Source of the DNA: Heliocidaris tuberculata
Lineage: Eukaryota; Echinodermata; Echinoidea; Camarodonta; Echinometridae
Assembly (NCBI GenBank): GCA_025618425.1
Contig: CM046838.1
Span: 6,161,655-6,225,654 of the forward strand
Direction of reading: 5' to 3'
DNA length: 64,000 bases
Part shown: in pieces, positions 1-14,259 of the stretch
How positions within the stretch are numbered: position 1 is the first letter of the stretch
How the letters are laid out: every line of letters starts with the position of its first letter
Translations under genes and position numbers: made by a program
Notes under the pieces: generated by a model
What the model was told of the DNA's origin: nothing
Seen by the model: only the letters and a program-made list of their open reading frames with translations
Databases searched by the model: none

Positions 1-671
1 TCACTTCACAAACTTGAAGCAAAGGGTTGACTGCCCAACCAAATAACTGTAAGATAACTCATGGATGCATATCAGAACTTTGTTTGCAGATGTAGGCCTA
101 CAGGTATAAATGATAAAATCAAAAGATACAAGGTGAAAGTACAACTTGGGTTATTAATTTTTTCTCTTCCATTGTTAATCTGTGGGAAGTTTTTGTTGGT
201 TTTCTAGTGCAATTCTCATGAAATGCTAATTTTCAGGAAGAGCAAATCAGGGCACATAAACACACATTCTCGGAGTAATAGTTTGCAGCTTGAAATTTTT
301 TGTACTATGTATAATTACTAAACATCACACATTTTAATGACTTCCAAATTACGAGAATTTTCAGGTCACATTTCCCTGTCATCACAAAACCATCTTTGCA
401 TAAAATCTCTCGCAAGAGGTATACATAGTATATACCAGGGACTGTTTCAAAAGCTTGTTATCAATAACAAGTTATGAAAATCATTGAATTTGACTGGCTT
501 AGAGCAAATATGTCATAGATCTATAGCATGTTATTATTGATCAAAAGTTTTATGAAATTGGGCCCAGGTGCGGACTATGACAGACGATATGTACTATTCA
601 TGAGATTCCAGCAGCCGCATGAATAGTCCTACTAGTCCTAGGTCATGAACCTTGAAAAAAGGTTTGTTAGT
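1..671. other. AT-rich DNA without recognisable gene
   Basis: No long open frame, RNA gene or repeat with a second copy in the window was recognised. A small inverted repeat (ctattcatgag ... gcatgaatag) lies near 594-624. Confidence 0.4.
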
Positions 672-850
672 TTATTTAGCCTGACTGCTAGGAAAGCATG
701 TGTATGCTTGTAAGTAAGCAACCAGGGGACTGACGGCTTTAAGTCCTCTCTGAGGTACTTAATAATGAGGATCAGTGTCTTACCAAAGAGCACCTGGTTC
801 AAACCAAATTCATGACTCTACTGCTCTACCACTGAGCGATTGTGCCTCCT
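672..850 (-). mobile_element. tRNA-derived SINE, copy 1
   Basis: Read on the minus strand from 850, the head has an A-box-like cgctcagtggtagagc and a B-box-like ggtttgaacc, as in a tRNA-derived promoter. The 3' body ends tcccctggttgcttactta, shared with copies at 6828 and 26885. It lacks a foldable tRNA cloverleaf, so it is a SINE rather than a tRNA gene. Confidence 0.7.
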
Positions 851-1308
851 TAGTCAAGGTAAAATTTTCTAGCAGCAAGCCATTTGTAGTTAGAATCTCA
901 GCAATTGTTTTTTTGAGCTCTAATTTGTAATATACCATTGAGCATTATTTAAATTGGTCAAAGTTGGCCAATGGTGGAAATTCTGTTGCAGAAAAATGCA
1001 ATCTTCCACACACGGCATAATACAGCCTGATCATCACAAATGGTCATTGTACACATCAAACTATACTGTCTGTTCAGAGAAAAAAGGGCATGAAATCTGT
1101 GTATGTATAACAACAAAGTCCTGGCTCTCAGTAGGCATTATAAAATGGGTTCAAGAATGTAGACATCCTGATTGGTCAAATAACACCACGTGACCGTGCA
1201 AATAAAAAGTACTAACGCACGGCGAGGGGACTAACGCACGGCTAATCCGGATCAAACACTAAAATTGTAAGAAAACACTAAGATTGTAGACCCGTTTTAT
1301 AAAACTTT

Positions 1309-1466
1309 TAATACATGGTTGTGAGTTCGTGCATTAGTGCGATCCAGCAACACGCAGGTTTTTATCGTGGTGTCTAACACACTCGGCTACGCCTCGTGCG
1401 TTAGTACACCACGATAAAAACCTTTGTGTTGCCAGATCGCACTAACGCACTCCCAACCATGTATTA
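1309..1466. repeat. Fold-back inverted repeat (about 74-bp arms)
   Basis: The arms run from taatacatggttgtgagttc to gaactcccaaccatgtatta-like sequence with about ten bases between them, so the segment can form a long hairpin. The motif actaacgcac also occurs twice just upstream (1210-1245), suggesting the hairpin is one end of a larger degenerate MITE. Confidence 0.75.
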
Positions 1467-4360
1467 ATAGTATAATATTTACCAGTATCATTACAATATC
1501 TTTCTCTTTTTAGCATCCCTCTAAGAAATGAGTGAAGGAAAAAAAAATTACATGCACTTCAAGAGTTCAAACAGTGTCAGTTAAAAGAAAGATAAACTTA
1601 GAAGAAGAGATTTTCATGACGTGAATTGAAGCTGGTTTTCTAAGTTTAATAATGAAGTAAAGATTCTATCCAGGGATGGTCTTATGTATGGCCAGATACA
1701 TGTACCTATAACGTTACCCGTGATACTGGTCTAATATTCCAACTAACTATATATAATCACTGTGTTGATGGAAGATCTTGAGCTCTGGTGAAAGCTATGA
1801 TACTTTGGGGTTTTGCACTTTTGCCCTGAAAGTACACTGAATGCTTCCTTATATGGTGATGGTCTTTCTGAATACCTGTACGAAAATGGATTTGAATAAA
1901 GATTTCAAAGCAATTTTTGTTGTTCTTTACAACGACTGATTCAATGATCACGATAACATATCCTCGGTGAAACACTTCTTTGAAGTTATAAAATGATATC
2001 TGAAGGGGAAAATATTCTAGTGCTCCTATCCCTTAAAAAGAAGCATCCATCAAGTTCCCTTAAAGAACAACTTTTTTATTTGTTTGGCAATCAATTAACC
2101 CTGATCTTCAACATGCTTCTGAATACATGCAGTTCATGATAACATTCCTTATTCCAATGTAAACACAAGGGGGAGGAAGGATGTTGAGAACTACATGTAT
2201 ATCAACTTTGTATTTTTAAATATAAGCCACAATCCTTTTCAAGTTAATTTAAAAAGTGACAATTGATTTTTTTGGGGGGAATGTGCTTAAAATATTAAAG
2301 AAACTTTGGAAGTACAGCATGCGAGTCTAAAACAAGTAGACCTAATATAACCCTTAAAGGACGGATTGATTGAGATTGTAGAACCGGGAATCTTAAGCTC
2401 AATTTGTCAGCGCTAGCCCGGCCCTCCATCACTTCAAGCTGATTGACAAAGGAGAAGCTTCTTCCTCCACATCCGTCAACGAGGGAGTCCTTTTTTCGGG
2501 GCAATTCAACCTAGATTTGGCGTTGAGAGCGACGACGCAGCGCATCGACACACCCAGGAGAGTAGCACTGTGAAAGGGCATCTTATCCCAAAATAAGAAC
2601 CTTCCGAAATCCATTGTGGGACAATTATTTAGCTGTTGTCAAAGCAAAGCTAACATGAGGGGTGAAAAAAAAGGTACCAGTAAACTCGTAATCTCCGGAG
2701 AATAAAGGTACATGTATGTACGAAGTAATTTTTGTTCTCAATTAGAAGTGCTTAGAGAAGGATTCCTTGGTGACAAATCAGGAAGGCTCTCTAGGATGGA
2801 AAGTACATTGTCATAAAAATAAATTGCAAACATATCTCATGGTTCAAAGGGATTGCTTAAAATGAGAAAAGTCTTTTGAAAAATATTTTCAATTTTACCT
2901 GTTCAATGAATAGTATCAAAAACTTTCCCAAAAAAAATTGTCATATGAGGAAGGTTCTATATATGGAAAATACAGGTAAATTAAACAACCACTGATCTCC
3001 ACTATGCCTTAAATAATCACATTAAACTTAATTGCCATTTCAAAATTTTTAACTAAAAATGATCATGTCTGGGAATGCCACTAGACCTCAGTGAAATATG
3101 AGTCTTTGAGGTTTGAACATTACGGTTTGCGCTGTATGATTTACAAAAAGGAAGTGGCTAACGTTACACAATTGTATTCAATTTTCCACATGAAATACAC
3201 TTTCATTTTCAAATCAATTCTTCTCCAATGTTTCACCTTTTGCAATAGCTTTAACCCAGTGGCTGATGGGGGGGGGGGGGGGGGGGGGTGCAGGAGATAT
3301 GTGCCTCCGAGCCAAAAACATGCTTACATGTATTCTTTATTCATATCTATGGGGGCTCCGCCTGTCAAATTTTGAGGTTTTGTGCCTAAGCCTATTAAAG
3401 GAAATCACACTAACTTTGCTTCATAGCCTGCAACTCTGAAATACAAATACCTAATTGTAGGAATTTATTAAAGAATTTCAAAAACAAGTTTTAAAAAGAA
3501 AAATGATTATAATCAGTGTTTGTGCAAAAAAAGTTAAAAATAAATAAATAAATCCTGAGTACTTAAATCCATAATATCAATTAGCATTCGTATATTTATT
3601 CTGTGCCAACGATGACATTATTATCCACGATAAATTCTGCTGCTTTACATCCTGATATAATATTTGGTAAAACCCCCTCATAGCCTTTAAAAAGGGGGAA
3701 AAATTGTATTATATACATGTACATGTACTGGCAGCACATGCATAAAGTTACTTTATTCTGAAATTTGTATACTTCAAAGATTTGAACTTTAGTCTGGGTT
3801 TAAAGAGCTGCCAATAAAAGTTCATGAGGAAATAATGAAATACTGATCAAACAGCGTAACGAAAACCATTACAGTCATTTCCGACAATTACAAACAACCA
3901 TTACACTTCAAAATATACATTTTAATGGCGATTAGATCAAAACTAACTCATGAATTTGACAGATTAAACTTTGTTTCCATGTATTGTTGTCATAGATGCA
4001 CGATGTGTTTTATGACAAGAGCACTCAAATAAGGCGTGATTTTCTTTCACCATATTAGTCCCACTCCAAACAAGATATCCCCTTTCAGTGTTAAGAATTG
4101 GGTTACACTAACACTCAAAATGAACAGAACAAGTTATTCCATTCTCTGTAATATCTTGGCTAATACCTTATTACGAGTACCTATTTCCTGATTGAGTTTC
4201 CTGTACTAGAAAGATCGAACCTTAACAAGTTACCCACTGACTCCATAGCTAACCCCTGTACACAAATAACCTGTTATGATAGGTTGCTTTCATCCACCCA
4301 AACCTGACAACTACAGCAGGTGACCAACTATCATTATATAGAAGTACCCGTAGCAGATAT
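1467..4360. other. Gene-free stretch with a poly-G tract
   Basis: AT-rich sequence with a G run near 3270-3288. Overlapping minus-strand frames at 2295-2614 sit in a locally CpG-richer patch but match no family I recognise. Nothing else is supportable here. Confidence 0.4.
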
Positions 4361-4466
4361 TAAGGGGTCCACTCGCTATTCATAAGGACCGCTATTCATT
4401 TAGTCACGCATTATGGATGGCGGTCCTTATGAATAGCGGTCCTTATGACTAGCGAGGTTACCCCTA
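4361..4466. mobile_element. Small fold-back MITE with aaggaccgctattcat motif
   Basis: The two arms pair taaggggtccactcgctatt with the complement of agcgaggttaccccta. The inner motif tcataaggaccgctattcat appears in both arms. The same motif recurs at 48856-48990, so this is a dispersed family. Confidence 0.7.
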
Positions 4467-4576
4467 TATTACATCCTACTAGCCCTATGCATTAATGATC
4501 CCGTGCACAATTGGTCCTAGGGTCATAAGTCCTAGGCATCATTGACCTGTGTATCATTAGTTCAAAACCAAACATA

Positions 4577-4892
4577 GGTCCGTATTCTTGAAAGTGGCCT
4601 ACGTAAGTTAAGCATGCTTAACTTAGGCCACTGATTTATAGAAGGCCATTCGTCAACCCCTAAGTCCTGTATAAATTACTATCTTTATGTAACAAAATAA
4701 AGAAACAAAATTATTTTCTGGCATGAAATGAGCATTAGAAATCAATTCTGTCGTGTCGGTTTTTGTATCTGTATTTAGTCCCAGAACTATGGTGATTTTA
4801 TACGATTTAAAGTGGCTGACATTTGGCTCTCCATAATTCGGTGGCCTAAATCTACACGCTTAGGCGGGGGCTTAAGTTGAAGAATACGGGCC
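4577..4892. mobile_element. MITE with ggyccgtattctt termini
   Basis: The terminal inverted repeats are ggtccgtattcttgaa and its partner ttgaagaatacgggcc, flanked by ATA on both sides. A perfect 22-bp palindrome centred on gcatgc lies at 4604-4625. No coding capacity was seen. The class is uncertain. Confidence 0.65.
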
Positions 4893-6827
4893 ATAATCAT
4901 TTCTGTGCTATGTGCTGTTTGGGAATTAAACTTAACCATAACGCTAACCCTAACTACAACCCCTAGCATAATAGAGAAACATAACCGATGACATTCCATA
5001 GTCATACTAAGAAGACTAACACCAGCTGACCACAGACCAAACAATAAATTGCACCAACCCAAATGGCCAAGAAATGGTCAGTTTGGAGTCTCTTTGAAGT
5101 CCGTCTGGCTATGTGACTAAGGTATTAGCAAATAATTATGACAAATAACACATATGACCACTAGGAAAATAAACTTGAACAGATGTAAAAGAGACCTGCT
5201 GTAAAAAAATAGAAATCTTTTCATGATAAAAGTAACTCCAAGTACATATGGAAGTACAGATCCATTACCTGTCAAGGAGACACCGTTGTTCAGTACTCAT
5301 ATCAGATATACATGTATAACAAAGCACTTCATTTGCTGCAATAGTGCAATGACTGAACAAGAGATGGCAGTATTTCCTCAAACTATGCTGCCAATTCTGT
5401 TAACAGAAACAAGCAAAATACAAATAAAAGATTCCTGCCAGCAAGAATGGCCCATGAGGAATTAAAGCATTCTATTAATCTTTAAAAAGCCTGATTTCAG
5501 AACTGTATCTGTGGTGAGAAAGATAGTTTCCTTGAATTTCATTTCCTCAAAACACACAGAAGAAGATGAAAAGAAATGAAGGAAATTCAAGAATGCAGAA
5601 GAAGATAGCTTAAGGATATTAGACAGAAGCATCATATCTTGTGTCATCTAAAATAAAGACATACATTTTAAACTTTTGATTTGTTCTCTTAAATGTTTTC
5701 CTGACCTTGAAAAAATTGTGGCTGAAAAAAAATTGCATGTATTTATAGATCTGTGCACATATGCAGAAATGTCATCACACAGAAATTGAAACATTCAAAA
5801 TTTATGGCAGTTCCCCTGACTCACTTATTCCCCCCACTGCAGTGGGTTTAACAAGAGGCAACTTACATTAGTCTCAGAAAAAGACTTAGGAGTTAGAAAC
5901 TCATCCTTACAACTTGGTGATCCGAAATTTTCTCTGGTGACATTTGCTCTGGGATTTATTTCATGAAAAACATTAAATGTAGGGTTATGGCTTGGGTTGG
6001 ATTATAGGTAAGGTTTAGTATTGTACATGTAGGTACAGTGATTGATTGGTCCCAGGTTGATATTAAGAATTCCGTTTTAGAAATTGACTGCTGTGCAATT
6101 ATTGCATGTGTCGTAGGCCTGCAAATGAAATCAAACCAGATCCTATATTTTCAATTTGTTTCAATTCCAAATGAATTAACCCCACTTTAGCAATAATCAA
6201 GATACAGCACATACATGTACATTTCTTTGTGCGTAATTAGGTTTTTATGGACATGTATCGATCAGTTCTGATTATTTACGTCTTGGAACCGACTTTAACC
6301 TCACCATGCTCTATACACGACCAATTTTGAGCCGGCGTCCATCAGAACTGGTCAATAGGTGAAGACAGACAGCTGACCACTAGACCAATTTACATTTTCC
6401 TCACTATCTCACTCTAATCCAGAATACAATGCATGATCACAGCATGTCATACTTTTCATACGATAATCACTCACAAAGAGTGTGTGCCTGAAGACTAGCA
6501 TTCCTACATGTTGCATCCCTCGTACTCCAAGAGCCGAGGGAGGGAAGAGAGTCTGATTAACACATGTCTCTATGGGATCCCATGCTAAGCCACCTGTATG
6601 AACTTTTGAATCCACATGCTACAGATCCTTCCCTAATGAGATCTTTCTTTTTTCTCTTCTTTTTTTTTCTCTCTCTCTAAGTAGAGAAACGAAAACTTGT
6701 TGCATATGGAGAAACTCATGTGTCATTGCCCGGAGTTCAAAAGGGGTTTACAACCATTCCCTCTGGAATACATTACATGCATATTAAGCCCAAGGTGTAG
6801 GCTCCCCCTACCACACACGTGGATGTG
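4893..6827. other. Gene-free stretch
   Basis: AT-rich DNA with short, unrelated open frames in all frames; no repeat copy, domain or RNA recognised. Confidence 0.35.
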
Positions 6828-6995
6828 AGAGAGCTCAAAGGTAAGAGAGCACAGGGTCTTGGACTTAAAAGATCCAGGTTCCAAAACCACTTTAGAAGAC
6901 AATTGCCCTGGGCTTAGGCAAGGCATGAATCCTGAATTATCTCATCTATTGAACTTTAAGCTGTTAGTCCCCTGGCTGCTTACTTTATCCTTGTT
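6828..6995 (+). mobile_element. tRNA-derived SINE, copy 2
   Basis: The head gagctcaaaggtaagagagc resembles a Pol III A-box, and aggttccaaaacc about 45 bp later resembles a B-box. The tail tcccctggctgcttacttt is shared with the SINE copies at 672-850 and 26885-27050. Confidence 0.65.
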
Positions 6996-7289
6996 TTCTT
7001 GGCAGTAGAGGTTTAAAAAAAACCCCAAAACAATCATTTGTACACTAGTTGCTTGTTGAGATTTATAGAAGGCCCAATTTAGAAATTAGATTTTCATAAC
7101 ATTGAAGCACTTTGCATTTGAATTTCCAAAACACAATACCAGGTGAAAAAAAAAATTGAAAAAGGTATCCATTAGAAGTTAAATAATTGGTTATGTTTGT
7201 TGAAATCTAACCCGTCACGATTCCACAATTCATCATCCTTTGAAATGTGTCGTGGAAATCAGATCTGATACAGGAACAATCCTATGTAC

Positions 7290-7610
7290 CTATGAACAAT
7301 ACATCACCTTTAAAGAGAAGCTTGAGTTCTGGGAAAGGTCAAAATAATTTGTGAGCATTCTCATTCTCTTTATGTCAGTTTGGAAGATTTTCATAGTAGA
7401 AATGTCCCCTGAAAAGGATTGCTCCTCAAATGTCCTCACATTCAAAATATAACAAGAAATAGCTGAAATGTTCGAGCGAAACATATGTGTATGTAGTCAC
7501 ATATACACATTTCTGTGTGCAGTGCTTGTGACCCTCAGCAGGATTGAGTGAATTTCTTCTCATTTTAGTGATTCCAAAACCTGATGGCACACACCAATTC
7601 TTATGTACTA
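7290..7610. repeat. Dispersed repeat R, copy 1
   Basis: About 300 bp here match, in opposite orientation and with many substitutions, the segment at 16750-17065. Shared blocks include gaacatttcagctatttc, gacatttctactatg and cttccaaactgacataaa. No TIR or family was recognised. Confidence 0.7.
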
Positions 7611-10600
7611 TCTGTATATAATCAACCTTTCCCAATTGTTTTGAGACAGTTTCTTGCGCAATGTAATCGCACGACCAGAACTCAACTTTATCTTTAATAT
7701 TTTGAAGGTTAAATTCTTTCCATCTCATACCACAATACTCTGAAAAGCACAACAAAGAGTAGGTTTGTACCATGAGGACCTTGTTCAAGACAGTTTCTGA
7801 TTTCAAAACTAGGGTCCTGTTTCACAAAAGTTTGAATTCATAATTATCTCTACTATCCATGGCAACTCCTACATGAAATATAGGTGACTGTAAATTAGGG
7901 ATTGATCAGAAATCAATGCATGGTAGTGCAGTAATATTCCAGTTATGTCCTAAACCAGTTAACCTGCCATAAAAAAATCAATGGTTTTGGATTAACCTAG
8001 ATGTAATATTTTCCAGGAAGATGTCATTATTGCTGGAAGCATTAGTTTCAGAGTTTATACGTATAATGCACCTTTTCTTCACAGCATCATGGTGATTCTT
8101 TATAAAGTAAAGAAATATACATGTAAATGTATTTAACTGAAAATGGAAATGCATAAAGTTGGAAATATTAATGATCATATACATGTACCTCAGAAATATC
8201 AAGAGTAGACGAGTAATATTTCAGCAAAAATTTACTTAAAATGAAACCTGAAAATTGAAAATGATTTTGGCTGCAAACGATAGAATTCAGACCCTCTAGA
8301 TACAGCCTTAATATTGATCAATTTTCATAAGACGGTTTGTTCAAGGTAGAGTTGGTTGGTACAAGTAGGTCTATGGTTGGTATAAGAGGATGAGCTGTTG
8401 AGTGATGATTCTCTCTCTCTAGATAGGATGACCTGAGGCCATCTATACCTCAAAGACTCTCCCAAGAGACCTGTAACTTTACCCTACAACTTCCCTTCTA
8501 CATTACAGCGACAGCTATTTTGATCATAATTAATGATTGAGGTTACTAAAAGACCACATTGGCTCTCAAAACGACAAACGTATTCATTCATGTTTTAAGA
8601 TATGAGAATCACAAAGACAATAGTGGACAGGTTTGGTGAGGATTTATTATTTTTTGTAAACTGATGTCTCTGAAAGAATAAAATAACCAATAAATTGATC
8701 ATAGTGTTCTAAAGAAGACAATCGAGTCATGTCAGTCTTTTTAGCTGACTCTGGACTCTGGACTTGATTACACTACAGTACTACTATTTGCAGAGAGTGT
8801 CATTTTGTCATGGTCATTAACAAAATCCACACTCAAACTACAAACATCACAAAACAGACCATCTACAGGTAGTCCAGTCATTTCTGGAACGGCTAGTGTT
8901 TCAGGATACTAGCACAGGGTTAGAGAAAAGTTGCCATGACGCAGCTTTATTCTAAGTTTCTCTCAGATGGTCTTTGCTCAGGATTAGAAGTCCAAGATTA
9001 AGTGAGAATTATGACAGAATCCTGACTGATTACACATCCCATGAGCTCTTTAACAGTTCATCTAATGATGGAGGCTTTCATGAGGATATTTTAGACTATC
9101 TCATTGGGAATTGAGCTTTTAAAAACAGCTTCTTGCCTCTCCTATGTCATTCTCAATATTCTCTCTTCTTTTCAAGAAATAGTTCATTGATTCCCTCTCT
9201 TACTCACTTACTTCGTTTTCATTTTTGATATTTTCCTACAGTATTCTTTCCCAATTCTTTCTTTTCCTTTTTTTTTGCCCCCCTTTTCCTCTTCCTTTTA
9301 TCTGGATTCATTCATACATTTGCATTATACTTCTTACATTATCTTGTGACATTCGAGTATGAAGTTGTGATTATAGTCTTAGCCATTCCCTGAAAAGCAC
9401 CAATACCTTCTATTTTCATCACAGAAACAAATTATTACACGCATACTTCACCTTTAAGCACTGACTGAAGAGTCAAAGAAAAAGAAACACCAATCTAAAT
9501 TTGAGACAATTGTAAGATAATCAGAGACAATCAGATCGTTCTGTGAAGCATAACTCAATCATGGTCATATTGATATTACCAGGGTCTTTGTGTAAACATC
9601 TCCAGCCCCTTGGCCCAGTGGAGCTAGCCCCGTAGGAAAGCAATAAAGGAAACGAGCTGTCCTGGGACAAGCCTGAACAGGGTAGAGGAAGGAAGAGATT
9701 AATCAACATCTCACATCCTCCCGTCCGCCTTCTAGACAATGCCTCAGACGTTAGCACAAAATATAATGGTAGCTGGGGGTGTGTTCACACATTAGTGAAG
9801 TTGAATAAATAACCCGGAGTCCAACTTCAACTTGATAATGCAAGAGTGATATAATTTAAAAAGTGCTCTTAAAGAAGCCTTCCAGAGGCAGGTGTACGTA
9901 TACAAGGGGTCATCCTGGTAAGACATACTAAGATTAATTTGAAAATGACAGTAGGTTTAAAAGGCAGGAGCTCCCAAACAAGGGAGCATAGAACTGATGG
10001 CGGAAGACTTGTCAGCTTAGTGTGAGTATGCTCCACCAAGCAGTAAGTTTGACAAAGCACAAGATTGAATTGTACCCAAAGGCAAGTTCATATTAGAAGA
10101 TTTCATGAACATCATTAATACAAGAAAAAGAAAGTAATTAAAAAAAAGAAGCTTAATTGGCTTCCTAGACAATGCTCAGACATGGGAAGCTGATCATTTG
10201 GTATCAAGGAAATAGGCCACCATCAGAAGATGAAAAACCAATTTAAAGAATATATTAAAATAGACAATAGAGTGTACGATTCAAGCCAATGCACCACATA
10301 TACACACAGAAACAACCTATAACTGCAAATGTATTTACAGTACTATTGGAAAATGAATGTCTTAAAACAATAATTGTCATGGAAGAAAGAAGCTGGAGCT
10401 TGCCATCTACATGTAGACAATACCTCTGCAAGATCAGAGAAAAACATAAAATATTAGTTCTGTAACAGCACTTTGAATCATATGTTTTCATTATCGGTAC
10501 TTAAATAGTTTGACATGAAAGTGTGAGATGAGGTAATATTGTCTTCTGTGCTTGTTAAGGAGCAAATAAGAGTCATGATTTCAAACTTGCTTCTATGTTC

Positions 10601-13600
10601 CTCTCAGAGGAAATGATGTGTTTCCTTTTGTGACTACGGTATTTCATAACACACCTACAACTGTCCAACTTTCCACTGTTACACAACTTTGTTCAGGTAT
10701 TTAAACATTTCTGAACTTTAGTTGAATGGTCTACAGTTGTATGCTTCAAAGTGATTCATATAATTCTTTTCACATTTTGACAACTTACCAGATCAAATAA
10801 GGTGGGGGTAGGGGAATATGACAAATTCTCAAATCCATTCAATCCATTTCAGATGACAATGGTACTGATAGGGTTAAGACTATTTCCGCTAATAAGTGTC
10901 ACAAGACAGTTTAAATTTCATCTTCCAAGATCCCTCTCCATCCGCTCACGAATCAACCTGGTAATCTACTGCATTATGTTCCTAAATCTTCTTGTAGGCT
11001 CTGCGGATGAGATCTTTGCCATCCATTCACCCACGCTCCAGAGTGTTCTGCCAGTCGCCATGGCATTAGAGAGTCATCCATAGCAGGGTGTTTGGTTTCA
11101 GGATGTGAGGTAATGAGTATTCTGGTGGAATTGCTGAGTAGGGCTATGTTTAATTTCCACAACATGGCGGGGCGGAGACCCCTAGAGATCCAGGTGTAAC
11201 AATTAGAGGCATGGCAAGGATTTATACAGGTGGGAGGGGTAATGATTCTTTATTAAAGGGACCATGGAAATGAAGAAAGTAGAGGGGGACTGGGATGCAA
11301 TGCCAGCGGAATCTTTGCCAGAGAGGATGATAAGATGCTTTCCCTTACTTGAAAATCTACAGGGTCATTGGTCAGATTTTTGCATAAAATTCTTTACAAT
11401 GGATTTCAAATATCAAAAGGACAAAATAATGAATGACTTGTACTAATGGAATATTCTCTTAATTTCATTGCCTCCTACAAAATATTTGACAGAATGTCCT
11501 TGGCTGAAGCTCTGTGATGCTCTCAGTGGTTTTCAAATGAGTGAACTTTAGTAGACTTTATACATTAACAAAATTGATTGCTTTGAATACAAGCATAAAT
11601 GTGTGAAACTAAGGCCACACTTTTTGAAAGTTGGAACAGGCAAGTCACATGTGTAGGTCCTCTGTGGCACTTTATCTTACCTGCTTTTCTTTATGCAGGT
11701 CTATAAATATGTAAATGATAGGATATAAAATGTAATTATTGTCGTATGTCAGTATTAAAATGTAAAATGGTGAATAGCTGAAATGTTTCTTTAGCAGTGG
11801 GGTGTGCAGTGCAAGTGTTTTATATGTTTCTAAATAAACCTATACACTCATTGCAAAAAAGAGTAGATCTGACATCAGGAAGCATCATTTATCTGAATAC
11901 TAATATATCAAAGGTTATATCAAAAGATACATTACAAAGCAACTTCAAAAAACTCAAGTGAAAATTGACACCGATTATTCAATACTACTGCAGTCACATC
12001 ATGAATTATTGAGGGCGAAAAACTTGGCAAAATGGCAATTTTTCGAGCACATATGCCACTCAACCAGGCAATTTACGAGAAAATCCAAACAGGATTATTG
12101 CTAGTCCTGAGTGAAACCACCTGTGAATGAGGTGACAGTATACAAGTCATCTCAACAAACAAGGATAAAACAAATCAAGAAAATGAGTCAATATCCATTT
12201 GATATCCCCCATTCACCCACCCCAAAAACACAACCAGTGGAAGAGGAAACACTCTCCGCTTGTTATACGAAGGGAAATGAGCACCCCCTCTAGAGACGAC
12301 CGAGAATTAGGAGCAGACTGAGGGGATTGAACAAATATGGCCGTCTCGGGCACAAGGCACAACAGAACAGTCGTGGTTTGCCAATATACTGCAGTATTAG
12401 GGATGTGTGAAGGAGTATTTATAGGTGTGAGGTGGGAATGACTGGGCAGAAATACGCTGAAATTTGATTCCAAATACAAGGATTAAAAATCAAGTCCAAT
12501 TTCTCTTTCATTGCAATTCTTTAAGTTAGATTGGACAGAGTGCACTACAGCAAAAGGTTAAGAGGGTGTTATTTACCTCATCGGTTCATAGCACATACGG
12601 TAATTGGTAATTAGGGATTTGATAGTATTCTTGAGAAGGTATTGTTAGAATGTTTAAGGTGATGATGAGTGTGCAATAAAAAGCGGTAAGCCACTCCTTT
12701 TGACATAGACGAAACTCTATCTCACTGACCAAAATACGTCTGTTTCCTATGGAGTATTTCTAAAATGTTTCTTTCATTAACTCCATTGTGTCAATCATGT
12801 TCGTATTCACATCCTCCCCATTTAAAAAATAAACATACAGGTAAATGTGTCATGATATATTTTTGTTTCTGACTCTTTTTTTATAGGCAAACACTGTATA
12901 CTGGTATTATATATTAAATAAATACAGTAAGACTCATCACAAGTGAAAGTAAACATGAGCCTACCTATAAATATAGAATGATCTTTACGGGAGTGAATAC
13001 AAATGTTTGGCATGATCTTCAGGTTCAGTACAATGTTTTACATCCTAATCGCTGACTTAATAAGTTGACTAACAGTCCAACATTCCCTATTTTCGTTGTA
13101 TTTTTTTCTTTGGTTTAAAAACTATCTCACTCTGCTGTTATACCACAATTCACTTTATTTTTATGAAAGAAAAATAAAGAGTAAAATGATTCAAATTTCT
13201 TTCAAATTTTATTTATGAACTTATTCATCTTCTCTTTTTTTGTCTAAAGAATTATTTGATACGATATTTGAATCTTGCAAAATTGCACCTTGGGAATACA
13301 TGTACATATATTCGGTTCAGCAATTAGACATGTCAATTAACCCACAGACATTTCCCATAGTTTAGAAGTTGAGCATTTCCGCTGTCTGTCATTATGTTTC
13401 CCCTGCAATACCTGTGACTTAATGAGAACTGATCGGTCAGTTCAATGGCTGGACAGGTACACAGGCAGACGGTCAGCCAAGGTCAACGCTACTTCAGTGC
13501 CCATGTTCATCAAAAAAAAAGACATATTTTGACAAGAAAGTGTCAAAATATTTCCTAATTTGAACAGATAGAGGCACATCCCCAATGCAATGATATGAAA

Positions 13601-14259
13601 TATGGCCCACATGTACCTGTATGTGAACTATGAATATGATATACTTGCACTGATTTCTGAATAGTTCCCTCTGCGACAAAAGCAAGATTTTCATTTCTTA
13701 CAAAGGAGTTATAGAACTTGTGTAATTTTGTGTAAGTCTGCAAAAGGGATGGCGTACCTTTAATACTTCAATTTTGATAATTTATACAGATAAAGAATAA
13801 TAGGGGCACTATCATTTAATTGGGGGGGGGGGGAGGGAGGTTGGTGTTATTTGATCACTTCATCCTCCTTCTGTCTTTAGAGAATTCAGCACAGGTTTGA
13901 TGCTCTGTGATTTTTCCCCCTCCAAAGAGAGTGTCTTGTCAACACACAGCATAGACAGTGACTCCCAGGTGATAAAACAAGAAACATAAGTAGAGCAGAG
14001 TTTGGAAGATGATAGACAACCAGTTTTCATACTGATGCAACCTTGATGATATAACAAAAAGAACACTTGGGAAAAGTGTTGCATGTATTTGTCTATGACA
14101 GCTGGAATTAGAATTACGATGGCATGGGAATAAATGAAAGGATGAAAATCCAAAGACAAACTATGTCAAGGTTTTTACTGACCATTAAGTCCTCTACTCA
14201 TTGACCAAACTTGATCAGGTGCCAATTAACGATGATCAAAGATCTGATAAGAGTGGTCA
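7611..14259. other. Long gene-free stretch
   Basis: No convincing exon, RNA gene or element boundary was found in these 6.6 kb. It contains a pyrimidine-rich patch at 9160-9300 and a G tract at 13823-13840. Short frames such as 10974-11165 (minus) show no recognisable domain. It could be part of the last CWC27 intron or intergenic DNA. Confidence 0.35.

Noticed and set aside
672..850. A true tRNA gene on the minus strand.
   Set aside because: A- and B-box-like blocks exist but the cloverleaf stems do not pair, and the 3' phrase is shared with other SINE copies.
2295..2614. Overlapping minus-strand frames in a slightly CpG-rich patch (MDFGRFLFWDKMPF and on).
   Set aside because: Both are about 65 codons, match no family I recognise, and have no clear splice sites or continuation.
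6640..6680. Pyrimidine-rich block as a candidate for the missing Lys/Arg-rich CWC27 C terminus on the minus strand.
   Set aside because: The reverse translation does not give the conserved FEIYDPRNP block or a fitting splice acceptor nearby.
10974..11165. Minus-strand frame MDDSLMPWRLAEHSGAWVNG and on.
   Set aside because: Short, no domain, no supporting exon structure; likely chance.
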